Origin: Avedoeria sp964651245
GTDB taxonomy: Bacteria > Chloroflexota > Anaerolineae > Epilineales > Epilineaceae
Length of the DNA: 64,000 nt
Direction of reading: 5' to 3'
Assembly (NCBI GenBank): GCA_964651245.1
Contig: CAZYVI010000001.1
Span: 350,187-414,186, forward strand
Below the pieces are notes generated by a model. It was given only the letters and a program-made list of their open reading frames with translations, ran no database searches and was not told the DNA's origin. This document shows positions 1 through 7,163 of the stretch, one piece after another. Made by a program: the position numbers and the translations under genes. Each line of letters opens with the position of its first letter. The first letter of the stretch is position 1.

Positions 1-1
1 G

Positions 2-307
2 GCGATCATGGTCCGCAATGGCGACGACGACACCCGCGTCGCGATCCTCGAGATGGGCTGGACGAGCGACGAAGTCCACCCCGCCTACAGCTGGCACGCC
101 GTCAGCGAGGCGACGAAGGCCGACTACCTCGTCCGCGCCTACCGCTACGCCAAGGACAACTGGTCGCCGTGGATCACCGTGATGTCGACGATCTACCTCT
201 GCAACAGTGACTGGTCGAAGGACAACGAGCAGTACTGGTGGTGCGTCAACAACCCCGACGGCACCCCCCGCCCGGCATTCGAAGCCCTGAAGAACATGCC
301 CAAGTAG
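2..307 (+). CDS. C-terminal part of a glycoside-hydrolase-like TIM-barrel protein (5' end outside window)
   Basis: The reading frame is open to the left edge, so this is only the last ~100 residues of a larger protein. The segment V-A-I-L-E-M-G-W-T-S resembles the seventh beta strand of clan-A (GH5/GH39-type) barrels, where the glutamate is the nucleophile. A Trp-rich stretch (YWWCVNNPDGTPRPAF) and a final helix ending in ALKNMPK follow, which is how such catalytic domains usually close. There is no C-terminal stalk. A strong hairpin follows the stop directly. Enzyme specificity cannot be told from this fragment; a non-catalytic homologue is possible. A fuller stalked glycosidase lies at 56968-58731, but the two ends do not look like close copies. 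Confidence 0.7.
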   Translation, partial: AIMVRNGDDDTRVAILEMGWTSDEVHPAYSWHAVSEATKADYLVRAYRYAKDNWSPWITVMSTIYLCNSDWSKDNEQYWWCVNNPDGTPRPAFEALKNMPK

Positions 308-329
308 GCCCCGCCCCCCGTGGCGGGGC
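308..329. terminator. GC-rich hairpin, probable terminator
   Basis: A perfect 8-bp stem (GCCCCGCC/GGCGGGGC) with a 6-nt loop begins one base after the stop of the glycosidase-like gene. There is no T tract. It lies between convergent genes and could end transcription from either side. It is also the first unit of the 47-bp tandem repeat. Confidence 0.5.
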
Positions 330-446
330 ATGACGACCGCATCGCAATCACCATCGACCGCCCCCCGTGGCGGGGCATGACGACCGCCTCGCAATCACCA
401 TCGACCGCCCCCCGCGGTCGGGCATGACGACCGCCTCGCATTCCCC
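312..446. repeat. 47-bp tandem repeat, about 2.8 copies
   Basis: Units start at 312, 359 and 406, an exact 47-base period. Each has a C6 run, a GGCGGGG or degenerate equivalent, then GGCATGACGACCGC and (copies 1-2) CAATCACCATCGAC. The first two copies differ at one position in the shared core; the third is degenerate in the hairpin part and truncated. It fills the gap between two convergent genes. Confidence 0.85.
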
Positions 447-1808
447 CTACGGCGGGCCGATCAGACACCCCGCCCGCCAGATCACGCTGTTGAACAGCGG
501 GTGGAACGGCCGGCCGCGGTTCCACAGGTCGAGGCAGAGGCGCGGCGGGTTGGCGGGGAGGCCGGGTGGGACGTTCGGGTTGAGCGGCTCGCGCCAGCCG
601 TAGACCTTGGCCGGGTCGGCCAGGGCGGCGTCGATGACGGCTTGGGGCACCTTGTTGCGCGTCACGCGGCAGACGCAGCTCGCGACGTCGGGCGGCGGCG
701 GGGTCGGCGTGGCCGTCGGCACGGGCGTCGGCGGGGCCAGCACCGTCACCAGCGGCACCGGGAAGACGAGCGCCTGGCGCTGGCCGAAGCCGTCGACGAC
801 GTCGGCGCGGGCCTCGACGTTCGTCGGGCGGCGACCGACCTGCGTCGGCTGGACCTGGTAGCGCAGGACGAGGGCCGGCGGCGGCAGCGGCACCGCCACC
901 AGCCGCCACGTCAGCGTCCGCCCGTTCGGGCTGAGCGTCGGTTCGACGGGCGTGCCGCTGCCCGGGACGAACGTCATGTCGGCCGGCAGCTCGTCGACCA
1001 GGAAGACCTCCTCGAGCAGCACCGCCGCCTGGACCCGGCCCGCCAGCTCGGCGTAGATCGCGTCGAGCTCGGCGCCGGTGGGCGAGCGGAAGTACTTGGC
1101 CGGGTCGCTGGCGATCTGCTGCAGGTTGGCGTCGTCGACGTCGGGGCCGAGGCCGATCGTGTAGACCAGGATGCCGGCGGCGCGGACGTCGGCGATGACG
1201 CGCGGCAACTCGGACAACGGCGGGTTGTTCACCGAGTGCCGGCCATCGGTCAGGAAGATGATCACCGGCCGCGCGTCGGGCCGCCGCCCGGCGCTGGCCA
1301 GCATCTTGCGCGCCTCGTCGAGGCCGTCGACGACGTTCGTGCCGGTGTCGGGCTGGATGGAGTCGACCGCCGCCTTGAGCGCCGCCTTGTCCGTCGACAG
1401 GAACGCCACCGACTCCGACACGTCGTCGAAGGCCACGATCCCGATCTGGACGAGCGTCGGGTGCATCTGGTCGATGAACCGCTTCGCCGCCGCCTGGGCC
1501 GACGTGAACTTGTTGGCGCTGAGCATCGAGCGCGAGCGGTCGATGACGAGCACGACGTCGGCCTTCGTCTCGCGCGCCGGGCAGGTGCCGCCGATCGACA
1601 GCGTCACCGTGACGCGCTCGCCCAGCCGGACGACGTCGGGCGCGGCCGTCTTGTCGACCGCCAGCTGGCAGCCGGCCGGCGCTTGCGCCCGCGCGCCCCC
1701 GCCCGCCGCGGCGGCCCAGGCGCTTGCCGCCAGCGCGGCGCCCGCCAGCGCGAGGGCCGCGCGCACGACGGACAAGCGGCGCGGCCGGGTGGGTGCGGGC
1801 TGGGTCAT
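447..1808 (-). CDS. Secreted von Willebrand factor A domain protein with Pro/Thr linker
   Basis: A 453-residue exported protein. A signal peptide covers about residues 1-42 and a short DUF11-like beta region (C-Q-L-A-V-D-K-T) follows. The VWA domain runs from about 82 to 270. Its metal-ion-dependent adhesion site is complete: D90-x-S92-x-S94, T157 in GTNVV and D188 in FLTDGR. A beta domain, a short TPVPTATPTP linker near 380 and a Cys-containing C-terminal part (SCVCRV ... WRAGCLIG) complete it. VWA proteins of this type bind protein partners or metal at the cell surface; the partner is unknown. The ATG at 1806-1808 was chosen because a GAGGA site sits about 9 nt upstream and the signal peptide starts there; the longer open frame upstream is low-complexity GC shadow. 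Convergent with the glycosidase-like gene. Confidence 0.85.
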   Translation of the reverse strand: MTQPAPTRPRRLSVVRAALALAGAALAASAWAAAAGGGARAQAPAGCQLAVDKTAAPDVVRLGERVTVTLSIGGTCPARETKADVVLVIDRSRSMLSANKFTSAQAAAKRFIDQMHPTLVQIGIVAFDDVSESVAFLSTDKAALKAAVDSIQPDTGTNVVDGLDEARKMLASAGRRPDARPVIIFLTDGRHSVNNPPLSELPRVIADVRAAGILVYTIGLGPDVDDANLQQIASDPAKYFRSPTGAELDAIYAELAGRVQAAVLLEEVFLVDELPADMTFVPGSGTPVEPTLSPNGRTLTWRLVAVPLPPPALVLRYQVQPTQVGRRPTNVEARADVVDGFGQRQALVFPVPLVTVLAPPTPVPTATPTPPPPDVASCVCRVTRNKVPQAVIDAALADPAKVYGWREPLNPNVPPGLPANPPRLCLDLWNRGRPFHPLFNSVIWRAGCLIGPP

Positions 1809-1966
1809 GGCGGCATCCTCATGGGGTGCGGCGGGCGCGCCGTGCGCCGCCGCAAGCGATCGTCGACCCCGCCGGCGCCGCCGCACCGCCGGGCGTCGCG
1901 CCGTTCGCCGACCGGCGCGGCCGGCCGCGCGCGACACGCACCCTAACGTCGGCGCGCGGTCGAAGG

Positions 1967-1996
1967 TTGCGCCCGTCCGTCGGGGTCTCGTAGGAT
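1967..1996 (+). promoter_or_regulatory. Promoter TTGCGC-18-TAGGAT, leaderless start
   Basis: TTGCGC at 1967-1972 and TAGGAT at 1991-1996 with an 18-bp spacer. The ATG of the next gene is only 8 nt beyond the -10 box and there is no Shine-Dalgarno, so the mRNA probably begins at or next to the start codon. Confidence 0.5.
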
Positions 1997-2004
1997 AGCG
2001 GCCG

Positions 2005-3198
2005 ATGTACCGACCGTCGAACGGACCCGCTGGGCGATCGCGTGGGGCGGGGGCGGAGACCCGCTCGACCCGGCCGCGCCCGTCGCGCCGCCGCGCCGTC
2101 GCGCTGGTCGCCGCCGCGCTGGCCGCCGCGTCCGGCATCGCCCGCGGCGTCGCCCGCGGCAGCGCCGCGCCGGCGGCCGAGCGCGGCCGCGCCGACGTGC
2201 GGTTCGTCCTCGACGACTTCGAGGCCGCCGGCTGGCCGCTGGCCGGGCTCTGGACCGCCCCGCCGGACGCCGCGTCCGGCTGGGCGCCGTCGGCGTGCCG
2301 GGCGCGGCGCGGCCAGCGGGCGCTGCGGGCGTTCGCGCCGCGGGCGGCCGATGCAGCGTGCGACGCGGCGGTGCCGGCCGGCGCCGCGTCGACCGCCTGG
2401 CTGCACCTCGACCTGCGCGCGGCCGCCGCCGCGAACCGACTCGAGCTGGGCTTCGAGGTCCGCTTCGCGCTGGCCGCGGCGGACGGCGCGGGCCTCGTGA
2501 TCTGGCTGCTCGCGCCCGCGGGCGGCGGCGCGCCGCGGCGCGTGCCGGTGTTCGGCGCGACCGGCGACAGCGGCGCCTGGGTCGATCCGCCGCGCCACCT
2601 CGACCTGCGCAACCTCGTCGACATCCGGCAGCCCGGGGCGGTGTACGACCTGCGGGGCGGGCAGTGGACGCTGGAGTGGACGGCCGCCGCGCCGGCCGGC
2701 GCGCCGCCGGGCGGCGGCGTCGAGGTCGACGACGTGTCGTTGGTCTGGGAGCCCGACCCGAGCTTCCCGACCCCGACCCGCCTCGCGCCGCCAACGGCCA
2801 CCGCGACGCCGCGACCGCCGACCGCCACGCCGTCCGCCGTGCCGACCGTCGAGCCGACACCGACCGCCGAGCCGCCGACGGCCACGCCGGCCGGCGGCCG
2901 GGCCTACCTGCCGCTCGTCCGCCTCGACCCGCCGCCCACGCCGACGCCGACCGAGACGGCGACGCCCGACCCGGCAGCGTCGGCCACTTCGACCGTGACG
3001 CCCGATCCGGCCGTGACGCCGCCCGGGTTGCCGACCGCGGCGCCACCCGCGGACCCGCCCCCGACGCCGTCGTCGCCCGCCGCGGCGCCGTCCGGCAGGC
3101 GGCCGAGCGCGGCGCGGCCGCCCTCTCCGGCTGTGCTATCATCGGCCCGCCGCGCCCCCGTAGCTCAGTGGACAGAGCAACTGGCTTCGAACCAGTAG
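2005..3198 (+). CDS. Exported Pro/Thr-stalk protein whose frame runs into tRNA-Arg
   Basis: A 397-residue protein of unknown function. A basic N-terminus (to ~28) and a hydrophobic Ala-rich segment to about 58 suggest export. Residues ~65-250 form a beta-rich region opening with RFVLDDFEAAG, reminiscent of jelly-roll carbohydrate-binding or LamG-like folds, but I cannot assign a family. A TPT/PTA stalk follows from ~255, with the motif GGRAYLPLVRL near 300, then more stalk. The stop codon (3196-3198) lies inside the tRNA gene, so the last ~15 codons are tRNA sequence. Either the true C-terminus is shorter through a frameshift, or the protein really ends inside the tRNA. The start follows the leaderless promoter. 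Diverges from the VWA gene. Confidence 0.65.
   Translation: MYRPSNGPAGRSRGAGAETRSTRPRPSRRRAVALVAAALAAASGIARGVARGSAAPAAERGRADVRFVLDDFEAAGWPLAGLWTAPPDAASGWAPSACRARRGQRALRAFAPRAADAACDAAVPAGAASTAWLHLDLRAAAAANRLELGFEVRFALAAADGAGLVIWLLAPAGGGAPRRVPVFGATGDSGAWVDPPRHLDLRNLVDIRQPGAVYDLRGGQWTLEWTAAAPAGAPPGGGVEVDDVSLVWEPDPSFPTPTRLAPPTATATPRPPTATPSAVPTVEPTPTAEPPTATPAGGRAYLPLVRLDPPPTPTPTETATPDPAASATSTVTPDPAVTPPGLPTAAPPADPPPTPSSPAAAPSGRRPSAARPPSPAVLSSARRAPVAQWTEQLASNQ
3134..3142 (+). promoter_or_regulatory. -10 element of the tRNA-Arg gene
   Basis: TATCAT at 3137-3142 is preceded by TGTGC, and the tRNA begins 12 nt further on. The box lies within the 3' end of the upstream reading frame. No good -35 hexamer is seen. 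Confidence 0.45.
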
Positions 3199-3226
3199 GT
3201 CGCACGTTCGAGCCGTGCCGGGGGTA
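3154..3226 (+). tRNA. tRNA-Arg, anticodon UCG
   Basis: The cloverleaf folds by eye. Acceptor 3154-3160 pairs with 3219-3225 (first pair G-U), D stem GCTC/GAGC, anticodon stem ACTGG/CCAGT around loop CTTCGAA, T stem GCACG/CGTGC with loop TTCGAGC, discriminator A. The anticodon at 3187-3189 is TCG, reading CGA arginine codons. The 3' CCA is not encoded. The gene overlaps the last 45 nt of the preceding frame and is followed by a hairpin. Confidence 0.95.
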
Positions 3227-3235
3227 CAACACGGA

Positions 3236-3267
3236 GCGCCCCGCCCGACCACGGTCGAGCGGGGCGC
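3236..3267 (+). terminator. Terminator hairpin after tRNA-Arg
   Basis: A 9-bp stem (GCGCCCCGC/GCGGGGCGC) encloses a second small inverted repeat. It sits 10 nt after the tRNA and just before the stop of the convergent peptidase gene, so it may serve both. No T run. Confidence 0.6.
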
Positions 3268-3294
3268 GTGCATGGACGGGCGCGGCGCGCGGCG

Positions 3295-5055
3295 TCAGGC
3301 GACGGCGCCGAGCTCCGTCACGGTGCGCTCGATGAGCCCGACCGCCTCGCCCAGCGTCCCGGCGTCGAACGCGAAGCGCGCGCCGGCGGTGGCGAAGAGC
3401 TGCGGCAGCGTGGCGGTGCCGCCGAGCCGCAGGGCCGAGCGGTAGTCGGCCACGGCGCGCGGGTGGTCGCGCAGGCTGTTGCGCCAGACCTGGGCGGCGC
3501 CGAGCTGGGCCAGCCCGTACTCCACGTAGTAGAACGGCACGGTGAAGATGTGGAGCTTGCGGTGCCAGCCGGTGGCCTCGACATCGGCGAGGCCGTCGAA
3601 GTCGACGCCGGGGATGAAGCGTCGCCACAGGGCGCGCCACTGGGCGTCGCACGCCTCGGGCTCGGCGCCGTCGGGATGGGTGTAGGCCCACTGCTGGAAG
3701 GCGTCGACGACGGCCATGTAGGGCCAGAACAGGATCGTGCCCTCGAGGTGCTCGATGCGCGCCCGGGCGGCGCCGTCGCGGTCGTAGAAGCCGCCGTGGT
3801 CTTCGGTCAGGTAGGGCGCCGCCAGGAGCTCCATCGCCATCGACGCGACCTCGTTGAACTCCATCGGCGACTCGAGCTGCGGCGCGAACGGCAGGTCGCT
3901 GGAGGCGAAGGCGTGGAAGGCGTGGCCCGCCTCGTGCAGCATCGTCTGGACGTCGTCGTGGAGGCCGACGGCGTTCATGAAGATGAACGGCCGCTTGGCC
4001 ACCGGGAAGTAGGTGCAGTAGCCGCCCGGCGCCTTGCCCTTGCGGTTCTCGGCGTCGAGCAGCCCTTCGGCGATCATCGTTCGGTACTGCCCGCCCAGGT
4101 TGGGGTCGACGCGGTCGAGGATGGCGGCGCTCTTGTCGAGCAGCTCGCCGCCGTCCCGGTAGGGCCGCAGCGGCTGGGTGCCGGGGGGGTCGCACGGCCG
4201 GCTGAACTCGCCGTTCGTGAGGTCCCACGGCCGCAGGCTCGCCACGCCGAGGCGAGCGCGGTGGCGCTCGTAGATGCGCGTGGCGGCCGGCACGCACACC
4301 GCCTCGATCGCGTCGTGGAACGTGGCGCAGTCGGCCGGGGAGTAGTCGAAACGCTGCTTCGCCTGCCACGCGTAGCCGCGGTAGTCCGCATGGCCGGCGT
4401 TGGCGGCGATCCGCTGGCGCAGGCTGTGTAGCTCGCGCCACAGGTCGTTGAGGGCGGCGCGGTCGGCGAGGCGGCGCTCGGCCATCAGCCGCCACACCGT
4501 CTCGCGCTGGCCGCGGTCGGTGCCGGCGAGGACCGGGCGCAGCTGCGGCAGCGGCACCTCGCGCCCCTCCCACGTCACCGTCTGTGCGCCGATCGTCTTG
4601 TCGTAGCGCGAGCCGAGCTTCGACTCCTCGACGAGCAGCGGCAGGTTGTCCTCGCGGAACAAGTCGGCCTCGGCCCGGAGGTTGCGCAGCGGCACCTCGA
4701 GGCCGTCGCGCGTCAGGCCCGACGCCAACAGCTTGAGCTTGAGCGCCTGCTCGGCCGACGCCGCCGGCGGCCGGATCTCGTCGAGGTAGCGGAAGAAGGC
4801 CGCCTCGGCGTCGGCGTTCGTCGTGTCCTGGGTGTGGGCCAGGTGGCGGCGGGCGCCGGTCTCGTAGATCAGGAAGCTCAGCCGCGTCCAGTCGGCCAGC
4901 CAGGCGTCCAGCGTCGCCGCCGTCAGCGGCCGGGCCTCGAGGTCGGCGTAGTACGGCGCGATGCGGTCCCAGGGCCAGTCCTGGAACGCACGCACGTCGG
5001 TGGGCAGGGTCTCGAACACGCACTCCCCCTGTCGCGGCAGGTCAGGCGCTCTCAC
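3295..5055 (-). CDS. M3 family zinc oligopeptidase (oligoendopeptidase F-like)
   Basis: A 586-residue cytosolic metallopeptidase of the thimet/PepF type that cleaves short peptides inside the cell. The zinc site HEAGH is at residues 374-378, and E402 in EFNEVAS, about 28 residues later, is the expected third ligand. The family's substrate-binding His/Tyr region near the C-terminus (RKLHIFTVPFYYVEYGLAQ) is present. Length is normal for the family and there is no signal peptide. The start is GTG at 5053-5055. No Shine-Dalgarno is seen, but a promoter (TTGCAC-16-TACGAT) places the transcript start only about 8 nt upstream. It is a single gene, convergent with the tRNA. Confidence 0.93.
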   Translation of the reverse strand: MRAPDLPRQGECVFETLPTDVRAFQDWPWDRIAPYYADLEARPLTAATLDAWLADWTRLSFLIYETGARRHLAHTQDTTNADAEAAFFRYLDEIRPPAASAEQALKLKLLASGLTRDGLEVPLRNLRAEADLFREDNLPLLVEESKLGSRYDKTIGAQTVTWEGREVPLPQLRPVLAGTDRGQRETVWRLMAERRLADRAALNDLWRELHSLRQRIAANAGHADYRGYAWQAKQRFDYSPADCATFHDAIEAVCVPAATRIYERHRARLGVASLRPWDLTNGEFSRPCDPPGTQPLRPYRDGGELLDKSAAILDRVDPNLGGQYRTMIAEGLLDAENRKGKAPGGYCTYFPVAKRPFIFMNAVGLHDDVQTMLHEAGHAFHAFASSDLPFAPQLESPMEFNEVASMAMELLAAPYLTEDHGGFYDRDGAARARIEHLEGTILFWPYMAVVDAFQQWAYTHPDGAEPEACDAQWRALWRRFIPGVDFDGLADVEATGWHRKLHIFTVPFYYVEYGLAQLGAAQVWRNSLRDHPRAVADYRSALRLGGTATLPQLFATAGARFAFDAGTLGEAVGLIERTVTELGAVA

Positions 5056-5069
5056 GGCGATGGCAACAA

Positions 5070-5097
5070 ATCGTAATCAAATACTACGGCGGTGCAA
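5070..5097 (-). promoter_or_regulatory. Promoter of the M3 peptidase gene
   Basis: Read on the minus strand, TTGCAC (5092-5097), 16 bp, TACGAT (5070-5075) in a locally AT-rich patch. The predicted 5' leader is only about 8 nt. Confidence 0.5.
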
Positions 5098-5149
5098 GTG
5101 GGGCCGCTCGCGCGGCGCGGCGCTGCGACGTCGGCGGGCCAGCGGCCGG

Positions 5150-6940
5150 TCAGCGGCGCGCCGACGGCAGGTAGATCCGGCCGCCGCCCGGCGCGGCGCT
5201 GGCGGCGGCCGTCGCGCGGCGCGTCGGCGTCGCCGCGGCGGTCGCGGCCGACGTCGCCGTGCGCGCGGCCGTGGCGACGGGCGACGCGGTGGGCGGCGGC
5301 GTGGGCGTCGCCGCGGTCGTCGGCGTGGCGATCGGCGTCGGGGAGGCGACCGGCGTCGGCGTCGGGCTGGCCGTCGCCGTCGGCGTCGGCAGCGCCAGCG
5401 CGGCGACCACGGCGGCGTCGACGTTGATCACGCCGTGGCCGGCGGCGTTGTTGAAGTCGCGGGCGCCCGACGGGCCGCAGGCGTCGGCGTTGAGCTTCGT
5501 CGCCGTGTCCTCGAGCAGCGCGCGCACCGCCGCCGGGCGGCCGCGCAAGCCGGGTGCGGCGCTCAAGAGCAGCGCCGCGGCGCCGCTGACGTGGGGCGCC
5601 GCCATCGAGGTGCCCTGCTTGACGCCGTAGCCGCTCGAACCCAGGCTGGACTCGATGGCCTCGCCCGGGGCGGCGACGTCGGGCTTGATCCGCGGCGTCC
5701 CGGCGGCGTCGAACGGACCGCGGCTCGAGCTGTCGGCGATCGTGCGCCGCTCGTCGTCGTAGTTGCCCACGGTGAACGCCTCGGCCAGCGAGCCCGGCGG
5801 GCAGACGCTGCCGCAGCGCGGCCCGTCGTTGCCGGCGGCGGCGACGAACAGGATGCCGGCCGCCACCAGGTTGCGGATCGCCGCCTCGGCCGGGAACGGG
5901 TTGTCGCAGAACGCGCGGCCGAACGTGCCCCACGAGGCGTTGATGATGTCGGGCGCCAGCTCGGGACGCGGGTCGCTGCCGTCGCGCTTCGTCGGCGCCA
6001 GCGACCACTGGAGGCAGTCGAGGATGGCCTTGGTCGTGCCCCGGTCCTGGGCGAAGACCCGGCACGCGATCCAGCTCGCCTCGGGCGCGACGCCGATCTC
6101 GCGGCTGCCCTGGCGCCCCACGGCGATGCCCGCGACGTGGGTGCCGTGGTCGTTCACGTCGATCGGCGCCGCCTGGCCGGCGACGGCGTCGAGCCAGTGG
6201 TGGTCGTCGCCGTCGGTTCGACCGCGGTAGCTCGACGCGAGGGCCGGGTGGCGGGCGTTGACGCCGGTGTCGAGGATCGCCACCGTCACCCCGGCACCCT
6301 CGTAGCCGCGGCGCCACACCTTGTCGGCGCCGATCGCCCGGATGTTGTGCTCGGCGGCCGCCTGCCGCGCGACGCCGGCCGGCCGCGGCGCCTCGGCCGC
6401 GCCGAACGCCGGCAGCCCGACGATCGAGGCGACCTCTGGCAGGCTGCCGATCTCGCGCACCGTCGCCGCATCCGCCTCGAACGCCACGGCGTTGACGATG
6501 TGGTAGGCCGTGAACGGCACGCCCCGCCGCGCCAGGGCGGCGACGACCGGCCGCTGCGTCGCGTCGGCCACCGCCACGAGCCGCTGGCGCACGAAGCGCA
6601 CCTTGGCCGTCTTGGCGGCGATCGCCTCGGCCCCCGACAGGTCGGCTTGGGCGCGCAGGATGGCCAGCGCCGGGCTCGACCGGCCGGCGGCGAGGTCGGC
6701 GGCCAGGCGGCGGTCGACGCGGGCGGTCGTCGACGCGGCGGCGGGCGCGCTCGCCACGGCGCCGACGGCGGACGGCGGCGGCTTCGGCGCGCCGCCGGCG
6801 GCGCGGGCCGAGGTGACGGCGAGGGCCGCGGCGGCGGCGAGCGCCGGCAGCGACGCGGCCGCCACGGCGGCGCGATGGCGGCGGACGGGCGACGGGGCGG
6901 CGGGTCGGACCCCGGGCGGAGCGGCGGGGTGGACGGACAT
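5150..6940 (-). CDS. Secreted subtilisin-like serine protease (S8) with C-terminal Pro/Thr stalk
   Basis: A 596-residue extracellular protease. A signal peptide covers about 1-48. A probable I9-type propeptide runs from ~65 to 190 (VRFVRQRLVAVAD ... VAFEADAATVREI). The S8 domain runs from ~205 to 505, with the complete triad D224 (ILDTGV), H265 (DHGTHVAG), S445 (GTSMAAPH) and oxyanion N371 (AAAGND). A TPTATP stalk follows, and the protein ends in GGGRIYLPSARR, one of the recurring YLP motifs of this window. The ATG at 6938-6940 has a GCGAGG site 9 nt upstream; the longer open frame upstream is rejected. Role: degradation of extracellular protein. The gene is divergent from the thioredoxin-like lipoprotein. 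Confidence 0.93.
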   Translation of the reverse strand: MSVHPAAPPGVRPAAPSPVRRHRAAVAAASLPALAAAAALAVTSARAAGGAPKPPPSAVGAVASAPAAASTTARVDRRLAADLAAGRSSPALAILRAQADLSGAEAIAAKTAKVRFVRQRLVAVADATQRPVVAALARRGVPFTAYHIVNAVAFEADAATVREIGSLPEVASIVGLPAFGAAEAPRPAGVARQAAAEHNIRAIGADKVWRRGYEGAGVTVAILDTGVNARHPALASSYRGRTDGDDHHWLDAVAGQAAPIDVNDHGTHVAGIAVGRQGSREIGVAPEASWIACRVFAQDRGTTKAILDCLQWSLAPTKRDGSDPRPELAPDIINASWGTFGRAFCDNPFPAEAAIRNLVAAGILFVAAAGNDGPRCGSVCPPGSLAEAFTVGNYDDERRTIADSSSRGPFDAAGTPRIKPDVAAPGEAIESSLGSSGYGVKQGTSMAAPHVSGAAALLLSAAPGLRGRPAAVRALLEDTATKLNADACGPSGARDFNNAAGHGVINVDAAVVAALALPTPTATASPTPTPVASPTPIATPTTAATPTPPPTASPVATAARTATSAATAAATPTRRATAAASAAPGGGRIYLPSARR

Positions 6941-7010
6941 GGCGGAACCTCGCGGGCGTGGCGACGAGACCGGGCACGGCGGCGCAGCGGCGGATCCGCC
7001 GCGCGCCGGC

Positions 7011-7016
7011 ATTGTA
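7011..7016 (-). promoter_or_regulatory. -10 box for the S8 protease gene
   Basis: TACAAT on the minus strand, about 70 nt upstream of the protease start. No recognisable -35 partner. It faces away from the plus-strand promoter at 7068-7096. Confidence 0.4.
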
Positions 7017-7067
7017 GCGCGGCGGGCGGGACGGCGACGGCCGGTCGGCGGGGCGCCGAGAGACCCG

Positions 7068-7096
7068 TTGACGCCGCACGGGCGGCCTTCTACACT
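7068..7096 (+). promoter_or_regulatory. Sigma-70-like promoter TTGACG-17-TACACT
   Basis: TTGACG (7068-7073), 17 bp, TACACT (7091-7096). It lies about 67 nt before the thioredoxin-like lipoprotein start. Confidence 0.6.
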
Positions 7097-7163
7097 CTGC
7101 CGGCCGCCGCGGCCGACGGAGCCGACCGCCAGCGCCCTGCCGACGGCACCGAGGAGGACGAAG

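Noticed and set aside
3215..3445. Short plus-strand frame after the tRNA
   Set aside because: It covers the tRNA 3' end, the terminator hairpin and the antisense of the M3 peptidase C-terminus; no ribosome site or similarity.
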